Source of the DNA: a virus
Length of the DNA: 33,519 nt
IMG/VR virus record: IMGVR_UViG_3300043395_001007
Location: 1 to 33,519 of that record
Direction: 5' to 3' (one strand)
Shown: positions 1 through 6,409 of the stretch, in pieces
Layout: every line of letters starts with the position of its first letter
How positions within the stretch are numbered: the stretch's first letter is position 1
Translations under genes and position numbers: made by a program
The notes under the pieces: generated by a model
What the model was told of the DNA's origin: nothing
Databases searched by the model: none
Seen by the model: the letters and a program-made list of their open reading frames with translations, nothing else

Positions 1-107
1 GAATCTAACATGTGTAAAAGGGTGATACAGTCGGTGGGTAGGTCATACACTTTGCTGCTTAACAGGACTACATCCTTATCACCCCCTTGAGATTTATCCT
101 GTGACAT
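1..107 (-). CDS. Unknown protein, 3' end outside the window
   Basis: This is the start of a gene that runs off the left edge of the window. The reading frame begins at the ATG at 107-105 with MSQDKSQGGDKDVVLLSSKV and stays open for 35 codons to the edge. The start lies 26 bases after a GGGTAAAA box (134-142), the usual spacing in this window, so it probably opens a new transcription unit. I see no clear Shine-Dalgarno sequence. The visible residues are hydrophilic and then amphipathic, and I recognise no family. It may equally be a short protein or the N-terminus of a long one. Confidence 0.5.
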   Translation of the reverse strand, partial: MSQDKSQGGDKDVVLLSSKVYDLPTDCITLLHMLD

Positions 108-133
108 TGGGGTCTGTCTCAGGGAACATCCAA

Positions 134-142
134 TTTTACCCT
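134..142 (-). promoter_or_regulatory. GGGTAAAA box 1 (putative phage promoter)
   Basis: The minus strand reads gtAGGGTAAAATTGG between the small gene ending at 178 and the gene starting at 107. It is one of ten copies of the octamer in the same orientation. A promoter role is inferred from position only. Confidence 0.5.
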
Positions 143-177
143 ACAAGCACCACCATTGGTCCCACTCCAACAACTCT

Positions 178-363
178 TCAATGTAATCTTTCTGCATAGT
201 CATCCCAGCCATCTTTCCCTCCGCACCAAACTCGGTACCGATCGGTTCCGTGCTTCGCGGATTGCGCCAGGTATTTATCAGCAGCAAGGTCTGTAATCAA
301 AACCCTTGCGCCAGTGGTCTCTTGCATCAAGGATGCGTTACGGTCAACAGGAGATTTAGCCAT
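178..363 (-). CDS. Small hypothetical protein (61 aa)
   Basis: This small protein has no family that I recognise. I place the start at the ATG at 363-361 (MAKSPVDRNASLMQ...). An upstream in-frame extension into the end of the terminase gene would need a Cys-rich low-quality leader and an overlap with terL. The product is hydrophilic, with one Cys near the C-terminus and an acidic/aromatic tail (GWDDYAERLH). It follows terL by 52 bases and is the last gene before the GGGTAAAA box at 134-142, so it probably ends the terminase transcript. A 6-bp inverted repeat (370-385) sits just before the start codon. I see no obvious Shine-Dalgarno sequence. Confidence 0.55.
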   Translation of the reverse strand: MAKSPVDRNASLMQETTGARVLITDLAADKYLAQSAKHGTDRYRVWCGGKDGWDDYAERLH

Positions 364-369
364 GGTAAT

Positions 370-385
370 CTGTTGTAAACAACAG
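370..385 (-). repeat. Short inverted repeat before the 363 start codon
   Basis: The sequence CTGTTGTAAACAACAG is a perfect 6-bp inverted repeat with a 4-base loop. It lies in the 52-base gap after terL and ends 6 bases before the next ATG. It could form a weak hairpin over the ribosome entry site. No T-run follows it on the minus strand, so it is not a typical terminator for these genes. Confidence 0.35.
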
Positions 386-415
386 CAACTTTTTAGGCGG
401 TTACCAATCGCCAAG

Positions 416-2149
416 TCATTCGTATCCGATGCGGCCCCTTCCGCCTCTTCTTCCACTCATAAAGGGAGAACGAGACTCAACATCCATTGTTGAAGCATCG
501 TAGTCGGGATCGTTGATTGCTGTGTCGCCGGAGAATAAACGTTGCCTTCCCGTCCGAATCTCGCCAAAAACTGACTTATCATTGAGCCCTTCCCGAAGAA
601 GCTCACCCTTGAATCGTTTGTTCTGAATAATCGTTTCCTGTAGGCCACGATCAACAACGTCCATCTTCATCGCATAGTAAGTGAGCGCCCAAGTGAAAGC
701 ATCCGTGCTGTCGTCATGACGAACGAACGGGAATGCGGTAAGTTCTTTGATGAATGCGTCAGTCCAGTACCCCTGAACCAGTTTAACTCTGCTGTTCTCG
801 AGTAAAGGACAAACAGCCTGTAGTCTCGTGGTCTTCGATTTCAGTGGTCGCATCTCTTCGATGGGAACCTTGGCTTCCTTGCGAAGAACTTGAATCAATG
901 AGTGTCCCGAAGCAGCTTTCTCGATACAGAGAATTTTCGCTTCATAAAAACTATAACTCTGCTTCACTGCTTGAACTAGGTCAGGAAAGCCCCATCGACC
1001 CTTAATAATCTCTCGAATGTAAATCACTGTCGGGTCACGCATGCTGATTCCAGCAACGCAAATCGCCGTTTCGTCAGCCATTTGTTTCTCGGAAAACGCG
1101 CAGTCCGCTGCGAGCCAAACGACATCTAGCGGCGGGCAATCCTCCTCATCTACAACTTCAATCCAGCTGTTCTTAACAATTTGACCTTCTGCTGCAACCG
1201 GAACGCCTTGGTAAAGAGCCGCAAACTTGAACGATCCCATGATCTTCTTCTGGGACTCAAGCATCGGCACCGAGAATGTTGGGTTTTCCGCCCAGTGCGA
1301 TTCCCCAATCTCTCGCTCTAACGGATCAGTCGAAGGATCCTCGCAAAGTCCTGCGATATTGATCCAACGCCAACCGAATGGGTTATGAATTTCGTCATAC
1401 AGACCATCCCCGTCCATTAGAACGCCGTGGAGATCTTTCTCGTGGAAGCGAGTTGCGATCACCATCTGACAGTAATGGTTGGTTCTTCGCGTAGAAGCTT
1501 GTTCCTGCCACCAGGATTCAAGGTTGTCCAGAGCTTGCTTCGAGTCCGATGATTTCAAAGGGTCGTCAATCACCATGGCGCCAACGCCAGGGCTGTCCAT
1601 ATCGGTAGTTCCTGCAGTGAAACCCGTTAGCACTCCGCCGACGGATGTTGCAAGGATATAACCCCCGCCGATCATGTCATACTTAGAGTCGGGAGAGAAT
1701 CCGAGCCACTCAGGGAACACACGCTTAAATTCCTTCGATTTCATCATGTGAACAACTTCACGATGGAATTTGAAGGACAAAGAGGCACCGTAGGAGGCAA
1801 TAACGTGCTGCGTCTTCTGGTCGCGACCGAGTAACCATGCCAGGAACATGGTCGCAAGCATGGATTTGCCAGAACGAGGCGGGCAGGAAACAATCAACCG
1901 TTTGTAACGCCTGGTAGCAAGGTCTTCGAATGCCGAGCCAATCAGTTCATGAAACGGGGCAACTTGCAGGTCGCCGTGCTTCATAATGTCACAGAAAGCA
2001 AGAAAGCAGTCACGTGCTGCCTTGTACTTAAAGTCTTGGATGACCATGCGAGGTGCTTCAAGAAGCGTAAGCTCGCGAATACCCCGCTGGTACTTCCTCC
2101 AAGAGCTATGCTCTTCTAGCTGACTTGCCTTTGTGATGACTGGACGCAT
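416..2149 (-). CDS. terL: Terminase large subunit (packaging ATPase/nuclease)
   Basis: This is the DNA-packaging motor: an N-terminal ATPase that pumps DNA through the portal and a C-terminal RuvC-like nuclease that cuts the concatemer. The 577 aa are normal for the family. Visible motifs are a Walker A-type loop CPPRSGKS (about residues 89-96), Walker B MVIDDP (192-197) and a coupling motif ATRFH (about 232-236). The nuclease acidic residues fit D349 in LAADCAF, E410 in CIEKAASG and the HDDSTDAF cluster (478-485). The C-terminal 80 residues are charged and end in a Gly/Arg-rich tail. It follows the putative small subunit by one base. It acts at the prohead vertex with the portal encoded at 19419-20840, which here lies about 17 kb upstream instead of adjacent. 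Confidence 0.95.
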   Translation of the reverse strand: MRPVITKASQLEEHSSWRKYQRGIRELTLLEAPRMVIQDFKYKAARDCFLAFCDIMKHGDLQVAPFHELIGSAFEDLATRRYKRLIVSCPPRSGKSMLATMFLAWLLGRDQKTQHVIASYGASLSFKFHREVVHMMKSKEFKRVFPEWLGFSPDSKYDMIGGGYILATSVGGVLTGFTAGTTDMDSPGVGAMVIDDPLKSSDSKQALDNLESWWQEQASTRRTNHYCQMVIATRFHEKDLHGVLMDGDGLYDEIHNPFGWRWINIAGLCEDPSTDPLEREIGESHWAENPTFSVPMLESQKKIMGSFKFAALYQGVPVAAEGQIVKNSWIEVVDEEDCPPLDVVWLAADCAFSEKQMADETAICVAGISMRDPTVIYIREIIKGRWGFPDLVQAVKQSYSFYEAKILCIEKAASGHSLIQVLRKEAKVPIEEMRPLKSKTTRLQAVCPLLENSRVKLVQGYWTDAFIKELTAFPFVRHDDSTDAFTWALTYYAMKMDVVDRGLQETIIQNKRFKGELLREGLNDKSVFGEIRTGRQRLFSGDTAINDPDYDASTMDVESRSPFMSGRRGGRGRIGYE

Positions 2150-2150
2150 T

Positions 2151-2429
2151 TCAATCTCCTGTTAGTTTTTTCAGCAGTTCGCCAACTTTGCCGTCGTACG
2201 CAACCGCAAGCTCCTGCTCACTCTTTGTTTCTACTTGGGTGAGAGCAACGATATCGGAAGTAATTTCTCTGTGCGCTTTGATCGCGCTATTGAAAATGGA
2301 AACGAGGTCTCGAGTGGAGCACTCTTCCATCTGGTTGGCAAGCTGGTCAAGAGCATCTTTGGCAACAAGCAAGGTGTCTTGCGCCAGGATCTCTTTCTGC
2401 TTGATAATGTCTTCGCGTGATTTAGCCAT
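2151..2429 (-). CDS. Putative terminase small subunit
   Basis: This 92-aa, mostly helical, charged protein is encoded immediately before terL, with one base between them. In many phages that position holds the small terminase subunit, which recognises the packaging site and regulates the large subunit. The N-terminus (MAKSREDIIKQKEILAQDTL) and middle look like amphipathic helices suited to oligomerisation. I cannot point to a definite helix-turn-helix. Its ATG overlaps the stop of the preceding 52-aa gene as TAATG, which suggests translational coupling. The assignment rests on position, size and predicted helicity. An unrelated small packaging accessory protein is the main alternative. Confidence 0.5.
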   Translation of the reverse strand: MAKSREDIIKQKEILAQDTLLVAKDALDQLANQMEECSTRDLVSIFNSAIKAHREITSDIVALTQVETKSEQELAVAYDGKVGELLKKLTGD

Positions 2430-2587
2430 TAGTGGAACCTCTTTCTACATTTAGCACAGCCGCCACGGGGCGGAGGGGGATTACCCCTGTAACTCATAAT
2501 CTTTTGCAAGATTTTCTTTGCCTCTTCCATTTTTCCTTGTTGTACCGCAAGGTGGTAGTTATGCCAGAGTTCTTGTGAAGATTCCAT
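2429..2587 (-). CDS. Small CxxC protein (52 aa)
   Basis: This short gene is linked to both neighbours by overlaps. Its ATG (2587-2585) overlaps the stop of the gp37-like gene as TAATG, and its own TAA overlaps the next ATG in the same way. The protein begins MESSQELWHNYHLAVQQGKM, continues with a Lys-rich helix, and ends in a Pro-rich turn and a CAKCRKRFH tail. One CxxC followed by basic residues and a His could bind metal or nucleic acid, but a single CxxC is weak evidence. The double coupling inside a gapless operon is why I think it is a real gene. I do not recognise a family. Confidence 0.6.
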   Translation of the reverse strand: MESSQELWHNYHLAVQQGKMEEAKKILQKIMSYRGNPPPPRGGCAKCRKRFH

Positions 2588-3804
2588 TAGCACGGAGCGA
2601 TGGGACCAGGGTTGCCCTCACAGGGAACACAACCCAATTTCCACAGTGAATTGATGGAAGCGTATTGGAACGTGTCTTCGAGAATCCACCCTCTTCCTTG
2701 CGGAGACTGGGAAACGAAGTAGAATCTACCCTTGGGAGTCTGAATGAAAGTTTCTGGTGCGATTCCGATCAGAGCACCGCCTTCAAGGTACAGTTGTTTT
2801 GCCTCGGGGTTGAGCGGATCGATATTCAGGAACGTGTAAGCCCCTGTCACAACGGCAAACTCTCCGATGTTCATTCCTGTGAACCACTCAGCGTACTTGG
2901 AAGCTCGGTTTGAAATCGGGTCCGCTTTACCTGCAACATCGTTCCACAGCTCGATAGCGTAACGAGCCAGGAATTTACCTGTCGGGGAGTAGAACACCTC
3001 TTCAATCGGCTCAGAGGTTTCAGCGTCCCACACTGTGACAACTAATCTACCATCCTCAGTATAATTGTTGTTACTCAGTAAGTAAATCGGTTGATTGAGC
3101 GGGTCAGGCAGGAACACCGTGTCTGGGTCGCAAATGAATACCCAGTCCCCAGATTGTGTTGCAGGGTTGCTCCAACGAACGCCATACGGCGCAGCGTAAT
3201 CTTCCAGCGGAAGTTTATCCCCAGTGTACCACGGAACGTAGATTTCACCGCTAGCGGAATCAACAACGCCTGCCAAGGGTAGCCTGGTCTCAACATTCGG
3301 ACCAGGGAAAATCTGACGGCAATCGCCCCTTTGAACGCACGGATCAAGGGCAATGTAGGGGAGAGTTTCTTCCGCAGTCAGAACGTAGGTCTGGGTGTAA
3401 GTGTATTGGGACTCAGGGCTGATGCCGGTGAAAAGTTCGTTCTGGCAAGTGAACGGCTCGATTACGGCGATTGAAGCCCCGGAAGGCACACTTCCGTTAA
3501 CGGTGTTGAATGCACCGGCAAGAAGCTGAGTTGCAAAATCGTGACCGGAAGATGTGAGATAGTTCTGACACGAGAAGTTCAGCTCGAAGCTCATGCTTCT
3601 CTCGAAAACCATCGGAATTCGGTTCTTGATCGTGTTGGAAGAGCCAGTGTAGCGAACAACGATGTTGTTTGTTTGTTGCACGATGCCTTCGTTGTCAATC
3701 GCATCAGCTAAGCGCAAAACGTTGACGCTGATGGGGATCAAGGGGGAAGCAATTAAAGCGTCAACAATAAATTGCTCGATGCGGGAAATAGTGTTAAGTT
3801 CCAT
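2587..3804 (-). CDS. Mu gp37-like tail terminator/connector with long extension
   Basis: The first roughly 130 residues resemble the Mu gp37 family (DUF1834): an N-terminal helix ISRIEQFIVDALIA, a short strand, then NNIVVRYTGSS and strands continuing to the middle of the domain. Family members usually have well under 250 residues and act at the head-tail junction or tail end. This protein has 405. The extra 250 residues are Pro, Asp and aromatic rich and finish in a Cys-containing tail (CVPCEGNPGPIAPC). They could be a surface-exposed decoration, and no known domain is evident. It follows the gp36-like gene by three bases, the same gp36-gp37 order as in Mu, which supports the call. The family resemblance is by eye and moderate. 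Confidence 0.55.
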   Translation of the reverse strand: MELNTISRIEQFIVDALIASPLIPISVNVLRLADAIDNEGIVQQTNNIVVRYTGSSNTIKNRIPMVFERSMSFELNFSCQNYLTSSGHDFATQLLAGAFNTVNGSVPSGASIAVIEPFTCQNELFTGISPESQYTYTQTYVLTAEETLPYIALDPCVQRGDCRQIFPGPNVETRLPLAGVVDSASGEIYVPWYTGDKLPLEDYAAPYGVRWSNPATQSGDWVFICDPDTVFLPDPLNQPIYLLSNNNYTEDGRLVVTVWDAETSEPIEEVFYSPTGKFLARYAIELWNDVAGKADPISNRASKYAEWFTGMNIGEFAVVTGAYTFLNIDPLNPEAKQLYLEGGALIGIAPETFIQTPKGRFYFVSQSPQGRGWILEDTFQYASINSLWKLGCVPCEGNPGPIAPC

Positions 3805-3807
3805 TGT

Positions 3808-4887
3808 TTACGGGAAGTTCGTGTTTGAGCCGTCAATATACCACCCACCTGCATCGTTCGGTTGAACCGTTTGTAGAGTTCCCCCAAGTTCAAGGTAATT
3901 GGCAGAAGTGATCCAGTTCGGAAAATCGTTGTTCTGGCCGATTGCACCCCAACCAACACGGTAATCGGGTGCCTGATCGCCAGCAGTATCTGTTGTCCAC
4001 CCTGAGAAACCTTTTCCAGACACGGCATTGTACCGCTGCGGGACACGCCAAGACCGCATAATTCCCTGCGGCGTATCAATCGCAGAGTCGCCATTGCCAG
4101 CCCGAATCGCAGTCATCTGCATTTCGGCTTGCATTTGCTTCAACGCAGCGTCATAATCCTTGTAAACGTCCTCTCTACGGCGGACGGTATCAAGGTAATA
4201 ACGAGCAATGATTAAAGCGGTGCGACGACGGTTGCTGGTAATTAGCACCATTCCCGCCTTGCCAGACTGCTCAATGTAAGAGTCAATCAAAGCGTTGGCA
4301 TCCTGAATTGCCATCTGCAGTTTTGCCACATTCACTGAAGTGGCTGCTGCGTCATCAATGTTTGTTAGCTGGATCGCTTCTTTCAAACCGTATGCGACGA
4401 TGAAGTCGTCGGGCGATGCGCTTCTCGGGTCTGACTTGTTAGGCGTTAAGACACCGGAACGGTTCTGGTAAGGGAAACCGTATCCACCAATTGTTTGACC
4501 CAGGTTGGCTTGAACTCTTGTGCCATCTGTCTTTTCGTCAGGGGCCAGAGTGTTTCTGGCTGCCACACGGTAGAAAGCACGAGCGGCGTTCCTCTTCTTA
4601 ACGACATCGTTCGCTGTTGGTGGAATCGGCCCTCTGAGGCACAAGTTTAAGTCAAGCGGCGGCTCGTACGAAACAAACGCTTGGTCCCAAGGAGTTAGAG
4701 TGCTGTCTAACCCAAGGGAAACCATTGTGTCCGACGAATATACCAGAGTTTCTACACCATACTGGCCGTAATTCACCGTGAACGATGAAATCGGTACTGG
4801 GACGTTTGTGTCTAGCGGACTGTCGAAATACAGAACGATTGTAGTCGGCGTTGAAACGAGAATTTCCTTGATCTTGGGTGCAGCCAT
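3808..4887 (-). CDS. Mu gp36-like connector fused to an N-terminal SwmB-like domain
   Basis: Two parts can be seen. Residues 1-78 look like an Ig-type beta domain of the SwmB kind, with alternating strands around TTIVLYFDSPLD, SSFTVNY, MVSLGL and QAFVSYEPP. Residues about 158-260 resemble Mu gp36 (DUF1320), a head-tail connector protein: DDFIVAYGLKEAIQLTNID, then a helix with AIQDANALIDSYIEQ and a helix with ALIIARYYLDTVRRRE followed by YKDYDAALKQM. The linker and the last 90 residues are Gly/Asn/Trp rich and unassigned. The gene sits directly before the gp37-like gene, as in Mu. Usual gp36 proteins have about 140 residues, so this 359-aa version is heavily extended at both ends. The start ATG has a weak GAGA upstream. 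Confidence 0.6.
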   Translation of the reverse strand: MAAPKIKEILVSTPTTIVLYFDSPLDTNVPVPISSFTVNYGQYGVETLVYSSDTMVSLGLDSTLTPWDQAFVSYEPPLDLNLCLRGPIPPTANDVVKKRNAARAFYRVAARNTLAPDEKTDGTRVQANLGQTIGGYGFPYQNRSGVLTPNKSDPRSASPDDFIVAYGLKEAIQLTNIDDAAATSVNVAKLQMAIQDANALIDSYIEQSGKAGMVLITSNRRRTALIIARYYLDTVRRREDVYKDYDAALKQMQAEMQMTAIRAGNGDSAIDTPQGIMRSWRVPQRYNAVSGKGFSGWTTDTAGDQAPDYRVGWGAIGQNNDFPNWITSANYLELGGTLQTVQPNDAGGWYIDGSNTNFP

Positions 4888-4895
4888 CAGCTTTC

Positions 4896-5318
4896 TCAGG
4901 AATAAAGGTTTGTGTAAGGGTCGTTAGAATACGGTCGGAAGTATTCGCTCACCCAGAAAGAGTAGGCGTCTTTTGGAACCTGAATCACGTACCCTTGTTC
5001 AGACCGATATTTACAGTTTTGAAGGTAGTTTGCGGCAAGACGTAGTGGCCACTCGTCCCTCCAATTTGTTTCCCAAGAATCAATCGTAATTAGATATCCC
5101 TCAAGAGTGTAGTCGATTCTGGCAACGATTGACCCACCCTTTTGATCTTCGTCGGAGTAAGGAGGATTACTGTAATCAAATGTTTCTGAGACACGCTCGA
5201 AAGGTTCGCCATCCCATTTCACTACCAGATAACGAAGCTCTTCCGGCGAATCCTCGTAATACAGAAAATCTTGAAAAAGCCACGTGGGCGATGAAATACC
5301 GGGACGACGAATTGCCAT
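4896..5318 (-). CDS. Hypothetical aromatic-rich protein (140 aa)
   Basis: I do not recognise this family. I take the ATG at 5318-5316 (MAIRRPGISSPTWLFQDFLY), two bases after the stop of the OB-fold baseplate gene. The longer frame would overlap that gene by more than 100 bases. The protein is rich in Trp, Tyr and acidic residues, with a probable strand-rich middle (GGSIVARIDYTLEGYLITID) and no membrane segment or signal peptide. It lies between a gp5/VgrG-like gene and the connector genes. A structural or assembly role in the tail or neck is likely from context alone. Confidence 0.6.
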   Translation of the reverse strand: MAIRRPGISSPTWLFQDFLYYEDSPEELRYLVVKWDGEPFERVSETFDYSNPPYSDEDQKGGSIVARIDYTLEGYLITIDSWETNWRDEWPLRLAANYLQNCKYRSEQGYVIQVPKDAYSFWVSEYFRPYSNDPYTNLYS

Positions 5319-5320
5319 AG

Positions 5321-6124
5321 TTATGAGGGAGGTTCGTGCCAGGTGGCTTGACCACCGTAAGGGTTGGACCGAGGTGAGGTACCGTAAGCGGATTTCTTCG
5401 GCATTTCTTTCGCAGAGGTAGGAAAGACAAAATCCCACACGGTAAGTTCTTTGACCGGCTTTTCACTATCCCCGTCAGAATCAGGGGGCTGAGATCCATC
5501 GTCTTCTCCTGCGTGACCGTGCTGAAGGTCAACGTGGCGAACCCAAATGTACTTGCCATTTCGTTTAAGACAAATACAGAGCCAATCAGAGCTCATGGGG
5601 CCATCTTCTTCAATTACGATGCACCCGTGATTCTCTTTCACAGCCGGAGGCAGACTACCGGAAGGGTAGACAGGAAGCCGAGTCATTGGACTGTTGTTCG
5701 GCATTTTGAGTTTCTTTGCCGCCTTTTCAGCCAATAACTGAGGATCAAATAAAACGTCTTGAAGAATAGCGTACTGGTACTCTCCACTAGACGGAACGAT
5801 GTTGACCCTCTTTCCAATCAAACCTTTTGGTTGTTTCCCTTTGAATGCAGGAGAAGTGTCAATCCAGTGCGAAGGTTTTGGCTCTTCTCCCTTTCGCGCT
5901 GCGGAGAATTCTCCCGTAGTTCCCGTGATCTGAGGAATCAAAGTGCTGTGATCATCAAATCTAACTTTTACGCGACCTCTTTCAAGGGGGTCGTCGACAT
6001 CTACAATCGTTCCGCGCAGGGTTCCACGCGGTAGCCCCGCAAATTTCATGTTTGCTTCGGTTGTGTTCAAGACTTGAACAAACTGGTTTACGAATTCCGA
6101 AGCTCTGAGTTTTGGGACATGCAT
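5321..6124 (-). CDS. Gp5/VgrG-like OB-fold baseplate protein
   Basis: Residues about 33-56 carry the signature seen at the start of the OB-fold of T4 gp5, P2 gpV, Mu gp45 and VgrG proteins: GTIVDVDDPLERGRVKVRF, that is a DP followed by GRVKVRF. In those families the fold forms the top of the membrane-piercing spike below the tail tube. No lysozyme domain and no long beta-helix repeats are visible, and the Asp/Gly-rich stretch near residue 205 looks like a linker. Overall 267 aa. I prefer the ATG at 6124-6122 over the TTG two codons earlier, which overlaps the previous stop. It may be the spike or a hub adapter that carries a separate tip protein. Confidence 0.6.
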   Translation of the reverse strand: MHVPKLRASEFVNQFVQVLNTTEANMKFAGLPRGTLRGTIVDVDDPLERGRVKVRFDDHSTLIPQITGTTGEFSAARKGEEPKPSHWIDTSPAFKGKQPKGLIGKRVNIVPSSGEYQYAILQDVLFDPQLLAEKAAKKLKMPNNSPMTRLPVYPSGSLPPAVKENHGCIVIEEDGPMSSDWLCICLKRNGKYIWVRHVDLQHGHAGEDDGSQPPDSDGDSEKPVKELTVWDFVFPTSAKEMPKKSAYGTSPRSNPYGGQATWHEPPS

Positions 6125-6126
6125 TG

Positions 6127-6378
6127 TCAAAAAGCCCCACGAGAAAACCGAGGAATGTTTCTAGGGTGAGATTTCGGCTGTTTCGGCTCGCGGGGAAGAG
6201 CAACCTTCACTTTCTCTTCAGCCGGTTCAGGGGCCGAAAAGGTTAGCTCCTCGACTACAGGAAAAGGCTCCGGAGCAGGTTCTGAAATCTCTTCGTTCAG
6301 TTCCGAAAAATCTTCTTCCATGGTTTGAATAGCGTTTTGGTCAGGTTGCTTTAAAGATCTGCGTCTTCGAGTGGTCAT
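6127..6378 (-). CDS. Small Pro/Glu-rich disordered protein (83 aa)
   Basis: The protein starts with a basic patch (MTTRRRRSLKQ), passes into an acidic Glu/Pro-rich middle and ends Lys/Pro rich, so it is probably intrinsically disordered. I recognise no family. It is the first gene after the GGGTAAAA box at 6401-6409, with the ATG 22 bases downstream of the box, and its stop precedes the OB-fold baseplate gene by two bases. The charge pattern and position would fit a small assembly chaperone or a leader-like protein, but nothing in the sequence proves that. Confidence 0.55.
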   Translation of the reverse strand: MTTRRRRSLKQPDQNAIQTMEEDFSELNEEISEPAPEPFPVVEELTFSAPEPAEEKVKVALPREPKQPKSHPRNIPRFSRGAF

Positions 6379-6400
6379 ATGTTGGTTCGAGACTGAATGG

Positions 6401-6409
6401 TTTTACCCG
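6401..6409 (-). promoter_or_regulatory. GGGTAAAA box 2 (putative phage promoter)
   Basis: The minus strand reads CGGGTAAAACCATTCAG immediately after the TAA of the 971-aa gene and 22 bases before the ATG at 6378. The downstream CCATTCAG is shared with box 4 at 16312-16320, so the conserved element may extend beyond the octamer. Confidence 0.55.

Noticed and set aside
134-142. GGGTAAAA as a Shine-Dalgarno or terminator element
   Set aside because: It lies too far (22-103 bases) from start codons for ribosome binding and has no inverted repeat.
370-385. Intrinsic terminator after terL
   Set aside because: The 6-bp stem is not followed by a T-run on the minus strand. The only T-run is in the opposite direction, where no gene exists.
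1479-1661. Plus-strand open frames throughout the window, for example here and at 9806-30369 inside larger genes
   Set aside because: All lie opposite well-supported minus-strand genes, lack ribosome sites and show no recognisable protein pattern.
5319-5438. N-terminal extension of the 140-aa gene into the OB-fold gene
   Set aside because: It overlaps a well-supported gene by over 100 bases, and the ATG at 5318 follows that gene's stop by two bases.
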